A stretch of 64,000 bases of DNA, from the NCBI RefSeq assembly GCF_051401765.1, contig NW_027480535.1, forward strand, positions 1,116,001 through 1,180,000. The letters are read 5' to 3'. The notes beneath the pieces were generated by a model. The model was not told the DNA's origin and ran no database searches. It worked only from the letters and a program-made list of their open reading frames with translations. Position numbers and translations under genes: made by a program. This document shows, in pieces, positions 1 through 11,100 of the stretch (position 1 is the first letter of the stretch; each line of letters opens with the position of its first letter). This DNA is from Calliopsis andreniformis. Its lineage: Eukaryota > Arthropoda > Insecta > Hymenoptera > Andrenidae.

Positions 1-1496
1 AGGGGACTGAGTGTTGATGGCTGAGTGATGAGAACTGATGTTTGTGGATAGAGATATGAAGGTTGCAGATTGAGTATTGCGTATGGAAAACTCTGAACTG
101 AGGATATTCTAGTGAGGATTGAGGATTGACAACTGATTGTTGAGGACTGAGGGCTGAAGATTGAGGATACAGGATTGAGGATTCAGGACTGTGGTTTGAG
201 GACTGAGGATTGAGGATTGAGGATTGGGGATTGAGGATAGAGGATGAGGGCTGAGGGTTGAAGATTGAGGTTTGAGGACTCAGGACTGAGGATTGAGGAT
301 TGAGAATTGAGGATTGAGGATTGAGGATTGAAGATTGAGGATAGGGTATCGAGGATTGAAGAATGAGGATTGAGGATGGGCGATTGAGGATTGAGGATTG
401 AAGATTGAGTATTCAGGATTGGAGATTGACGATTGGGGATTGAGGATTGAGGATCGAGGATTGAGGATTGAGGATTGAAGGTTGAGTATTGAGGATTGAA
501 GATTGAGGATTGAGGATTGAGGGTTGAGGATTGAGGATTGAGGGTTGAGGATTGAGAATTGAAGATTGAGGATTGGGAACTGAGTGTTGAGGGTTGAGTG
601 ATGAGGATTGATGTTTGTGGATAGAGATTTGAAGATTGCAGATTGAGTATTGAGTATTGAAACCTGTGAATTGAGGATATTCTATTGAAGATTGAGGATT
701 GACAACTGATTGCTGAGGACTGAGGGCTGAAGATTGAGGATTCAGGGTTGAGGATTCAGAATTGAGGTTTGAGGACTGAGGATTGAGGATAGAGGATTGA
801 GAATTGAGGATTGGGGATTGAGGATTGAAGATTGAGGATTGGGTATTGAGGATTGAAGAGTGAGGACTGAGGATTGAGGATTGAGGATTGAGGATTGAAG
901 ATTGTGTATTGAGGATTGAGGATTGAGGATTGAGGATTGAGGATTGAGGCTTGAGGATTGAGGATTGAGGATTGAGGATTGAGGATTGAGGATTGAGGAT
1001 TCAGGATTGAAGATTGAGGATTGAGGATTGAGGATTAAAGATTGAGTATTGAGGATTGAAGATTGCGGATTGGTGATTGAGGATTGAGGATTGAGGATTG
1101 AGTATTGAGGATTGAGTATTGAGGATTGAGGATTGAAGATTGAGGATTGAGGATTGAGGATTGAAGATTGAGTATTGAGGATTGAAGATTGAGAATTGAG
1201 GATTGAGGATTGAGGATTGAAGATGAGGTCTGAGGGTTGACGATTGAGGTTTGAGGACTGAGGGTTGAGGATTCAGGATTGAGAGTTGAGGATTGAGGAT
1301 TGACGATTGAAGATTGAGGATTGGGTATTGAGGATTGAAGAATGAGCATTGAGGATTGAGGATTGAGGATTGAGGACTGAAGATTGAGGATTGAGGATTG
1401 AGGATTGAGGATTGAGGATTGAAGATTGAGTATTGAGGATTGAAGATTGAGGATTGAGGATTGAGGATTGAGGATTGACGATTGAAGATTGAGGAT

Positions 1497-1735
1497 AGGG
1501 GACTGAGTGTTGATGGTTGAGTGATGAGAATTGATGTTTGTGGATAGAGATATGAAGGTTGCAGATTGAGTATTGCGTATGGAAAACTCTGAACTGAGGA
1601 TATTCTAGTGAGGATTGAGGATTGACAACTGATTGTTGAGGACTGAGGGCTGAACATTGAGGATTCAGGATTGAGGATTCAGGACTGTGGTTTGAGGACT
1701 GAGGATTGAGGATTGAGGATTGGGGATTGAGGATT
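1497..1735 (+). repeat. Landmark element L1 (type copy of a recurrent diverged segment)
   Basis: This segment departs from the heptamer in the same way at many places. In order it has gactgagtgttga, gtgatgagaattgatg, tttgtggatagagat, gtatggaaaactctgaac (in other copies tattgaaaactgtgaatt), ggatattct, then the core gacaactgattgttgagg, then ggactgagggctgaa and a pair of gattcagg units. Cores begin by my count at 130, 703, 1626, 3108, 3493, 4074, 8230, 8705, 9572, 11054, 11439, 12208, 13082, 13501, 14452, 14871, 16170, 16925, 17344, 18643, 21138, 22480, 23637, 24294, 24711, 25934, 26360, 28234, 30889, 31316, 32539, 32965, 36105, 38614, 39040, 40144, 40709, 42576, 42961, 43653, 44554, 45517, 46097, 47965, 50459, 50885, 51235, 53103, 55597, 56023, 57127, 57692, 58118, 59222, 59787, 61486, 61871, 62563 and 63464. 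A few cores carry single changes (tgctg at 703, tttttg at 13501, 14871 and 17344, gactg at 22480, caaccg at 61871). Why it is conserved is unknown. Confidence 0.9.
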
Positions 1736-1744
1736 GAGGATCGA

Positions 1745-2905
1745 GGATTGAAGATTGAAGATTGGGTATTGAGGATTGAACATTGAGTATTGAGGATTGA
1801 GGATTGAAGATTGAATATTGATGATTGAAGGTTGAGGATTGAGGATTGAGGGTTGTGGATTCAGGACGAGGACTGAGGGTTGAGTATTGATGTTTGAGGA
1901 CTGAGGATTGAGGATAGAGGATTGAGAATTGAGGATTGAGGATTGAGGATTGAAGATTGAGGATTCTGTATTGAGGATTGAAGAATGAGGACTCAGGATT
2001 GAGGATTGAGGATTGAGGATTGAAGATTGAGTATTGAGGATTGAAGATTGAGGATTGAGGATTGAGGATTGAGGATTGAGGATTGTGGATTGAGGATTGA
2101 GGATTGAGGATTGAGGATTGAAGATTGAGGATTGAGGATTGAGGATTAAAGGTTGAGCATTGAGGATTGAAGATTGAGGATTGATGATTGAGGGTTGAGG
2201 ATTGAGGATTGAGGATTGAGTATTGAAGATTGAGGATTGATGATTGAGGATTGAGGATTGAGGATTGAGGATTGAGAATTGAGGATTGAGGATTGAAGAT
2301 TGAGGATTGAGGATCGGGGATTGAAGATTGAAAATTGGGTATTGAGGATTGAACATTGAGGATTGAGGATTGAGGATTGAGGATAGAGGGTTGAGGATTG
2401 AAGATTGAATATTGATGATTGAAGGTTGAGGATTGAGGATTGAGGGTTGTGGATTCAGGACGAGGACTGAGGGTTGAGTATTGATGTTTGAGGACTGAGG
2501 ATTGAGGATAGAGGATTGAGAATTGAGGATTGAGGATTGAGGATTGAAGATTGAGGATTCTGTATTGAGGATTGAAGAATGAGGACTCAGGATTGAGGAT
2601 TGAGGATTGAGGATTGAAGATTGAGTATTGAGGATTGAAGATTGAGGATTGAGGATTGAGGATTGAGGATTGAGGGTTGAGGATTGAGGGTTGAGGATTG
2701 AGGATTGAGGATTGAAGATTGAGGATTGAGGATAGAGGATTAAAGGTTGAGCATTGAGGATTGAAGATTGAGGATTGATGATTGAGGGTTGAGGATTGAG
2801 GATTGAGGATTGAGGATTGAGTATTGAAGATTGAGGATTGATGATTGAGGATTGAGGACTGAGGATTGAGGATTGAGTATTGAGGATTGAGGATTGAAGA
2901 TTGAG
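1745..2905 (+). repeat. 594-bp higher-order unit, two tandem copies (in A1)
   Basis: The hexamer marker at 1861 recurs at 2455, and the distinctive ggattaaaggttgagcatt at about 2144 recurs 594 bp later. Left of the marker the offset is 573, that is, three heptamers fewer. 594 equals 84 heptamers plus one hexamer, so the unit contains exactly one phase-shift marker. The copies meet near 2315. Confidence 0.85.
1840..1905 (+). repeat. Hexamer phase-shift marker (ggacga)
   Basis: The string gggttgtggatt(c/g)aggacgaggactgaggg contains a 6-bp unit, ggacga, between 7-bp units, so each occurrence shifts the heptamer phase by one base. It is followed by gagtattgatgtttgagg. Copies (position of acga) lie near 1865, 2459, 6144, 9811, 10405, 11720, 15139, 17612, 19371, 22077, 24973, 26621, 27299, 29158, 30485, 31578, 33226, 33903, 35163 (acgt), 37050, 38212, 39818, 41341, 41935, 43257, 43920, 47023, 48911, 50055, 52161, 54049, 55195, 56799, 58894, 60419, 60845, 62167 and 62830. 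It is useful for aligning blocks. A second hexamer, cgatga, occurs in units reading gacgatgaggtctgagg. Confidence 0.85.
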
Positions 2906-4570
2906 GATTGAGGATTGAGGATTAATGATTGAGTATTGAGGATTGAAGGTTGAGAATTGAGGATTGAGGATTGAACATTGAGGACTGAGTGTTGAGGGCT
3001 GAGTGATGAGAATTGATGTTTGTGGATAGAGATTTGAAGATTCCAGATTGAGTATTAAGTATTGAAAACTGTGAATTGAGGATATTCTATTGGGGATTGA
3101 GGATTGACAACTGATTGTTGAGGACTGAGGGCTGAAGATTGAGGATAGGGTATTGAGGATTGAAGAATGAGGATTGAGGATTGCCGATTGAGGATTGAGG
3201 ATTGAAGATTGAGTATTCAGGATTGGAGATTGACAATTGAGGATTGAGGACTGAGGATCGAGGATTGAGGATTGAGGATTGAAGATTGAGTACTGAGGAT
3301 TGATGATTGAGGGTTCAGGATTGAGGATTGAGGATTGAGGATTGAGAATTGAAGATTGAGTATTGGGGACTGAGTGTTGAGGGTTGAGTGATGAGGATTG
3401 ATGTTTGTGGATAGAGATTTGAAGATTGCAGATTGAGTATTGAGTATTGAAACCTGTGAATTGAGGATATTGTATTGAGGATTGAGGATTGACAACTGAT
3501 TGTTGAGGACTGAGGGCTGAAGGTTGAGGATTCAGGATTGAGGACTCAGAATTGAGGTTTGAGGACTGAGGATTGAGGATTGAGGGTTGAGGATTGAGGA
3601 TTGAGGATTGATGTTTGAGGTCTGAGGATTGAGGATAGAGGATTGAGAATTGAGGGTTGAGGGTTGAGGATTGAGGATTGAAGATTGAGGATTCTGTATT
3701 GAGGATTGAAGAATGAGAACTGAGGATTGAGGATTGAGGATTGAAGGTTGAGGGTTGGGTATTGAGGATTGAAGAATGAGGATTCAGGATTGAGGACTGA
3801 GGATTGAGGACTGAAGATTGAGGTTTGAGGATTGAGGATTGAGGATTGAGGATTGAGGATTGAGTATTGAAGATTGAGTATTGAGGATTGAATGTAGGGG
3901 ATTGAGGGTTGAGGGTTGAGGATTGAGGATTGAAGATTGAGGACTGGGGACTGAGTATTGAGTGTTGAGTGATGAGAATTGGTGTTTGTGGATAGAGATT
4001 TAAAGATTGCAGATTGAGTATTGAGTATTGAAAACTGTGAATTGATGATATTCTATTGAGGATTGAGAATTTACAACTGATTGTTGAGGACTGAGGTCTG
4101 AAGATTGAGGATTCAGGATTGAGGATCCAGGATTGAGGTTTGAGGACTGAGGATTGAGGATTGAGGATTGAGGATTGAGGATTGAGGATTGAGGATTGAG
4201 GATTGAGGATTGGGGATTGAAGGTTGAGGATTGGGTATTGCGTATTGAACATTGAGGATTGAGGATTGAGGATTGAGGATTGAGGATTGGGTATTGAGGA
4301 TTGAAGACTGAGGATTGAGGATTGAGGATTGCGGATTGAGGATTGATGATTGAGGATTGAGGATTCAGGATTGAGGATTGAAGATTGAGTATTGAGGATT
4401 GAAGATTGAGGATTGAGGATTGAGGATTGAGGATTGAGGATTGAGGATTGAGTATTGAGGAATGAGAATTGAGGATTGAGGGTTGAAGATTGTGTATTCA
4501 GGATTGAAGATTGAGGATTGAGGATTGAGGATTGAGGATTGACGATGAGGGCTGAGGGTTGAGGATTGAA

Positions 4571-5390
4571 GATGAGGTCTGAGGGTTGACGATTGAGGTT
4601 TGAGGACTGAGGGTTGAGGATTCAGGATTGAGAGTTGAGGATTGGGTATTGAGGATTGAAGAATGAGGACTGAGGATTGAGGATTGAGGATTGAGGGTTG
4701 AAGACTGAGTATTGAGGATTGAAGGTTGAGGATTGAGGATTGAGGATTGAGGATTTAGGATTGATGATTGAGGATTGAAGATTTAGTATTGAGGATTGAA
4801 GATTGAGGATTGAGGATTGAGGATTGAGGATTGAGGATTGAAGATTGAGGATTGGGGTTGAGGATTGACGATTGAGGATTGAGTATTGAGGATTGAGAAT
4901 TGAGGATTGAGGATTGAACATTGAGTATTGTGGGCTGAAGATTGAGTATTGAGGATTGAGGATTGACGATTGAGGATTGAGTATTGAGGATTGAGAATTG
5001 AGGATTGAGGATTGAACATTGAGTATTGAGCACTGAAGATTGAGGATTGAGGATTGAGGATTGAAGATTGAGGACTTAGTGTTGACGGTTGAGTGATGGG
5101 AATTGACGTTTGTGGATTGAGATTTGAAGATTCAAGAATGGGGATTGAGTATTGAAAGCTGTGAATTGAGGATATTCTGTTGAGGATTGAGGATTGACAA
5201 TTGATTGTTGAGGACTGAGGGCTGAAGGTTGAGGATTCAGGATTGAGGATTCGGTATTGAGGTTTGAGGACTGAGGATTGAGGGTTGAGGATTGAGGATT
5301 GAGGATTGAAGATTGAGTTTTGAGGATTTAGAATTGAGGATTGAGGATTGAGGATTGGAGATTGAGGATTGGGTATTGAGGATTGAAGAA
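4571..5390 (+). repeat. 2319-bp-period duplication, left copy
   Basis: The gatgaggtctgaggg unit at 4571 and the gacttagtgttgacgg string near 5073 recur 2319 bp later, at 6890 and 7392. The two copies carry the L2 cores at 5198 and 7517. They differ by scattered substitutions, for example ctgttgagg versus ctgtggagg just before the core. Confidence 0.85.
5071..5280 (+). repeat. Landmark variant L2 (CAATTG core), type copy
   Basis: This is a subtype of the landmark. It has gacttagtgttga, gggaattgacgtttgtgg, gaagaatggggattgag, tattgaaagctgtgaatt, ggatattctgttg and the core gacaattgattgttgagg, then the usual ggctgaagg and a gattcggtattg unit. Cores with this long left flank start at 5198, 7517, 25507, 27807, 29827, 32112, 34412, 35678, 37719, 47538, 49397, 52676 and 54535. 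A short form, with the core directly after gtggattgagg and a gatcgac unit, starts at 5485, 21418, 28521, 36392, 48252 and 53390. L2 occurs in the E and G blocks and in 4557-8100, but not in the A, C, D or F blocks. Confidence 0.85.
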
Positions 5391-5618
5391 TGAGGATTGA
5401 GGATTGAGGATTGAGTATTGAGGATTGAAGATTGAGTATTGAGGATTGAATATTGATGATTGAGGATTGTGGGTTGAGGATCGACAATTGATTGTTGAGG
5501 ACTGAGGGCTGAAGGTTGAGGATTCAGGATTGAGGATTCGGTATTGAGGTTTGAGGACTGAGGATTGAGGGTTGAGGATTGAGGGTTGTGGATTGACGCT
5601 TGAGGATTGAGGGTTGAG

Positions 5619-5780
5619 GATGGAGGATTGAAGAGAGAGGACTGAGTGTTGAGGATTGAGTGTTTAGAATTGATGTTTGACGATTGAGATATGATTATTG
5701 AATATTACGGTTTGAGTATTGAACCACGGGAGTTCTCGATATTCTATTGAGTATTGAGAATTGAGGATTGATTGTTGTGT
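5619..5780 (+). repeat. L3 landmark, copy 1 (divergent)
   Basis: L3 is the most diverged segment type in the window. It runs from gatggaggattgaagagaga through gtgtttagaattgatg, gattattgaatattacgg, ttgaaccacg and gatattctattgag to gattgattgttgtgtattg. It keeps the landmark order but has lost the acaact half of the core. This copy differs from the other nine at its centre, with cacgggagttctcg in place of cacgagagttcacg, so the inner inverted repeat is reduced to GAAC/GTTC. Confidence 0.88.
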
Positions 5781-6889
5781 ATTGAGTATTGGTGGTTGAG
5801 GGTTGTGTGTTGAATATTGAGGATTGAGGATTGAGAATTGAGGATTGAGGATTGAAGATTGAGTATTGAGGATTGAAGATTGTGGATTTTGGATTGAGGA
5901 TTGAAGATTGAGTATTGGGGATTGAAGATTGAGTATTGAGGATTGAGGATTGAGGATTGAGGATTGACGATGAGGTCTGAGGGTTGAGGATTGAGGATTG
6001 AGGATTGAGGATTGAGGATTGAAGATTGAGGATTGGGTATTGCGGATTGAACATTGTGGATTGAGCATTGAGGATTGAGTACTGAAGATTGAATATTGAT
6101 GATTGAAGATCGATGATTGAGGATTGAGGGTTGTGGATTGAGGACGAGGACTGAGGGTCGAGTATTGATTTCTGAGGTCTGAGGATTGAGGATTGAGGAT
6201 TGAGAATTGAGGATAGAGGATTGATGGTTGAAGATTGAGGATTGGGTATTGAGGATTGAGTATTGAAGATTGAGGATTGGGGATTGAGGATTGACGATTG
6301 AGGATTAAGTATTGAGGATTGAGAATTGAGGATTGAGGATTGAAGATTGAGTATTGAGGATTGAAGATTGAGAATTGAGGATTGAGGATTGAGGATTGAA
6401 GATGAGGTCTGAGGGTTGACGATTGAGGTTTGAGGACTGAGGGTTGAGGATTCAGGATTGAGAGTTGAGGATTGGGTATTGAGGATTGAAGAATGAGGAC
6501 TGAGGATTGAGGATTGAGGATTGAGGATTGAAGATTGAGTATTGAGGATTGAAGATTGAGGATTGAGGATTGAGAATTGAGGATTGAGGATTGAGGATTG
6601 AGGATTGAAGATTGAGTATTGAGGATTGAAGATTGAGGATTGAGTACTGAGGATTGAGGATTGAGGATTGAGGGTTGAGGATTGAGGATTGAAGATTGAG
6701 TATTGAGGATTGACGATTGAGGATTGTGGATTGAGTATTGAGGATTGAGTATTGAAGATTCAGGATTGGGGATTGAGGATTGACGATTGAGGATTGAATA
6801 TTGAGGATTGAGAATTGAGGATTGAGTATTGAAGATTGAGTATTGAGGATTGAAGATTGAGAATTGAGGATTGAGGATTAAGGATTGAA

Positions 6890-7709
6890 GATGAGGTCTG
6901 AGGGTTGACGATTGAGGTTTGAGGACTGAGGGTTGAGGATTCAGGATTGAGAGTTGAGGATTGGGTATTGAGGATTGAAGAATGAGGACTGAGGATTGAG
7001 GATTGAGGATTGAGGGTTGAAGACTGAGTATTGAGGATTGAAGGTTGAGGATTGAGGATTGAGGATTGAGGATTTAGGATTGATGATTGAGGATTGAAGA
7101 TTTAGTATTGAGGATTGAAGATTGAGGATTGAGGATTGAGGATTGAGGATTGAGTATTGAAGATTGAGGATTGGGGTTGAGGATTGACGATTGAGGATTG
7201 AGTATTGAGGATTGAGAATTGAGGATTGAGGATTGAACATTGAGTATTGTGGGCTGAAGATTGAGTATTGAGGATTGAGGATTGACGATTGAGGATTGAG
7301 TATTGAGGATTGAGAATTGAGGATTGAGGATTGAACATTGAGTATTGTGGGCTGAAGATTGAGGATTGAGGATTGAGGATTGAAGATTGAGGACTTAGTG
7401 TTGACGGTTGAGTGATGGGAATTGACGTTTGTGGATTGAGATTTGAAGATTGAAGAATGGGGATTGAGTATTGAAAGCTGTGAATTGAGGATATTCTGTG
7501 GAGGATTGAGGATTGACAATTGATTGTTGAGGACTGAGGGCTGAAGGTTGAGGATTCAGGATTGAGGATTCGGTATTGAGGTTTGAGGACTGAGGATTGA
7601 GGGTTGAGGATTGAGGATTGAGGATTGAAGATTGAGTTTTGAGGATTTAGAATTGAGGATTGAGGATTGAGGATTGAAGACTGAGGATTGGGTATTGAGG
7701 ATTGAAGAA
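6890..7709 (+). repeat. 2319-bp-period duplication, right copy
   Basis: This is the second copy of 4571-5390. To its right, 7710-8100 returns to plain heptamer array with another gatgaggtctgaggg unit near 7826. It resembles the array in A1 just before 1497 and leads into block A2. Confidence 0.85.
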
Positions 7710-8100
7710 TGAGGATTGATGATTGAGGATTGAGGATTGAGGATTGAGAATTGAGGATTGAGGATTGAAGATTGAGTATTGAGGATTGAAGATTTAGAAT
7801 TGAGGATTGAGGATTGAGGATTGAAGATGAGGTCTGAGGGTTGACGATTGAGGTTTGAGGACTGAGGGTTGAGGATTCAGGATTGAGAGTTGAGGATTGA
7901 GGATTGAGGATTGAAGATTGAGGATTGGTTATTGAGGATTGAAGAATGAGCATTGAGGATTGCGGATTGAGGATTGAGGATTGAAGATTGAGGATTGAGG
8001 ATTGAGGATTGAGGATTGAGGATTGAAGAATGAGTATTGAGGATTGAAGATTGAGGATTGAGGATTGAGGATTGAGGATTGACGATTGAAGATTGAGGAT

Positions 8101-11100
8101 AGGGGACTGAGTGTTGATGGCTGAGTGATGAGAACTGATGTTTGTGGATAGAGATATGAAGGTTGCAGATTGAGTATTGCGTATGGAAAACTCTGAACTG
8201 AGGATATTCTAGTGAGGATTGAGGATTGACAACTGATTGTTGAGGACTGAGGGCTGAAGATTGAGGATACAGGATTGAGGATTCAGGACTGTGGTTTGAG
8301 GACTGAGGATTGAGGATTGAGGATTGGGGATTGAGGATAGAGGATGAGGGCTGAGGGTTGAAGATTGAGGTTTGAGGACTCAGGACTGAGGATTGAGTAT
8401 TGAGAATTGAGGATTGAGGATTGAGGATTGAAGATTGAGGATAGGGTATCGAGGATTGAAGAATGAGGATTGAGGATGGGCGATTGAGGATTGAGGATTG
8501 AAGATTGAGGATTGAGGATTGAGGGTTGAGGATTGAGGATTGAGGGTTGAGGATTGAGCATTGAAGATTGAGGATTGGGAACTGAGTGTTGAGGGTTGAG
8601 TGATGAGGATTGATGTTTGTGGATAGAGATTTGAAGATTGCAGATTGAGTATTGAGTATTGAAACCTGTGAATTGAGGATATTCTATTGAAGATTGAGGA
8701 TTGACAACTGATTGTTGAGGACTGAGGGCTGAAGATTGAGGATTCAGGGTTGAGGATTCAGAATTGAGGTTTGAGGACTGAGGATTGAGGATAGAGGATT
8801 GAGAATTGAGGATTGGGGATTGAGGATTGAAGATTGAGGATTGGGTATTGAGGATTGAAGAGTGAGGACTGAGGATTGAGGATTGAGGATTGAGGATTGA
8901 AGATTGTGTATTGAGGATTGAGGATTGAGGATTGAGGATTGAGTATTGAGGATTGAGTATTGAGGATTGAGGATTGAAGATTGAGGATTGAGGATTGAGG
9001 ATTGAAGATTGCGGATTGGTGATTGAGGATTGAGGATTGAGGATTGAGTATTGAGGATTGAGTATTGAGGATTGAGGATTGAAGATTGAGGATTGAGGAT
9101 TGAGGATTGAAGATTGAGTATTGAGGATTGAAGATTGAGAATTGAGGATTGAGGATTGAGGATTGAAGATGAGGTCTGAGGGTTGACGATTGAGGTTTGA
9201 GGACTGAGGGTTGAGGATTCAGGATTGAGAGTTGAGGATTGAGGATTGACGATTGAAGATTGAGGATTGGGTATTGAGGATTGAAGAATGAGCATTGAGG
9301 ATTGAGGATTGAGGATTGAGGACTGAAGATTGAGGATTGAGGATTGAGGATTGAGGATTGAGGATTGAAGATTGAGTATTGAGGATTGAAGATTGAGGAT
9401 TGAGGATTGAGGATTGAGGATTGACGATTGAAGATTGAGGATAGGGGACTGAGTGTTGATGGCTGAGTGATGAGAATTGATGTTTGTGGATAGAGATATG
9501 AAGGTTGCAGATTGAGTATTGCGTATGGAAAACTCTGAACTGAGGATATTCTAGTGAGGATTGAGGATTGACAACTGATTGTTGAGGACTGAGGGCTGAA
9601 CATTGAGGATTCAGGATTGAGGATTCAGGACTGTGGTTTGAGGACTGAGGATTGAGGATTGAGGATTGGGGATTGAGGATTGAGGATCGAGGATTGAAGA
9701 TTGAAGATTGGGTATTGAGGATTGAACATTGAGTATTGAGGATTGAGGATTGAAGATTGAATATTGATGATTGAAGGTTGAGGATTGAGGATTGAGGGTT
9801 GTGGATTCAGGACGAGGACTGAGGGTTGAGTATTGATGTTTGAGGACTGAGGATTGAGGATAGAGGATTGAGAATTGAGGATTGAGGATTGAGGATTGAA
9901 GATTGAGGATTCTGTATTGAGGATTGAAGAATGAGGACTCAGGATTGAGGATTGAGGATTGAGGATTGAAGATTGAGTATTGAGGATTGAAGATTGAGGA
10001 TTGAGGATTGAGGATTGAGGATTGAGGATTGTGGATTGAGGATTGAGGATTGAGGATTGAGGATTGAAGATTGAGGATTGAGGATTGAGGATTAAAGGTT
10101 GAGCATTGAGGATTGAAGATTGAGGATTGATGATTGAGGGTTGAGGATTGAGGATTGAGGATTGAGTATTGAAGATTGAGGATTGATGATTGAGGATTGA
10201 GGATTGAGGATTGAGGATTGAGAATTGAGGATTGAGGATTGAAGATTGAGGATTGAGGATCGGGGATTGAAGATTGAAGATTGGGTATTGAGGATTGAAC
10301 ATTGAGGATTGAGGATTGAGGATTGAGGATAGAGGGTTGAGGATTGAAGATTGAATATTGATGATTGAAGGTTGAGGATTGAGGATTGAGGGTTGTGGAT
10401 TCAGGACGAGGACTGAGGGTTGAGTATTGATGTTTGAGGACTGAGGATTGAGGATAGAGGATTGAGAATTGAGGATTGAGGATTGAGGATTGAAGATTGA
10501 GGATTCTGTATTGAGGATTGAAGAATGAGGACTCAGGATTGAGGATTGAGGATTGAGGATTGAAGATTGAGTATTGAGGATTGAAGATTGAGGATTGAGG
10601 ATTGAGGATTGAGGATTGAGGGTTGAGGATTGAGGGTTGAGGATTGAGGATTGAGGATTGAAGATTGAGGATTGAGGATAGAGGATTAAAGGTTGAGCAT
10701 TGAGGATTGAAGATTGAGGATTGATGATTGAGGGTTGAGGATTGAGGATTGAGGATTGAGGATTGAGTATTGAAGATTGAGGATTGATGATTGAGGATTG
10801 AGGACTGAGGATTGAGGATTGAGTATTGAGGATTGAGGATTGAAGATTGAGGATTGAGGATTGAGGATTAATGATTGAGTATTGAGGATTGAAGGTTGAG
10901 AATTGAGGATTGAGGATTGAACATTGAGGACTGAGTGTTGAGGGCTGAGTGATGAGAATTGATGTTTGTGGATAGAGATTTGAAGATTCCAGATTGAGTA
11001 TTAAGTATTGAAAACTGTGAATTGAGGATATTCTATTGGGGATTGAGGATTGACAACTGATTGTTGAGGACTGAGGGCTGAAGATTGAGGATAGGGTATT

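Larger units (their letters stand above)
1679..4252 (-). other. Longest open frame (857 codons), judged not to be a gene
   Basis: This - strand frame starts at an ATG created by a gaacatt unit at 4250-4252 and encodes only variants of the 7-residue repeat SSILNPQ, with drifted stretches where it crosses landmarks. Because 7 is coprime to 3, all three - strand frames of the pure repeat encode this same heptapeptide without stops. Long frames are therefore expected by chance. In the duplicate at 8101-12690 the same DNA is divided differently (9625-11631 and 11478-12386), showing that the frame is not maintained. There is no signal peptide, domain or plausible promoter. Similar frames at 33004-35268 (754 codons), 9625-11631 (668) and 40197-41831 (544) have the same explanation. 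Confidence 0.93.
1..4556 (+). repeat. Block A1, first copy of a ~4.6-kb duplicated block
   Basis: Base 1 onward matches 8101 onward. The offset is 8100 at the start, 8002 by base 571 (98 bp = 14 units missing in the second copy), 7946 by base 1061 (another 56 bp = 8 units missing), and 8134 after about 3613 (188 bp = 26 heptamers plus one hexamer extra in the second copy). Similarity ends near 4556 and 12690. The block holds six L1 landmarks, the internal 594-bp duplication, and a marker gattcaggattggagattg near 410 and 3220. The first ~240 bp also resemble 1497-1735. Confidence 0.88.
4557..6889 (+). repeat. Linker array with L2 and L3 landmarks
   Basis: There is no gene here. The segment starts where A1 similarity ends and opens with a gatgaggtctgaggg unit at 4571. 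It holds L2 cores at 5198 and 5485, then the first L3 at 5619-5780, then plain heptamer array with a hexamer marker near 6144. The part around 5400-6150 resembles 21300-22085 (offset 15933 at the L3) and the L3-containing parts of the E and G blocks. Confidence 0.85.
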
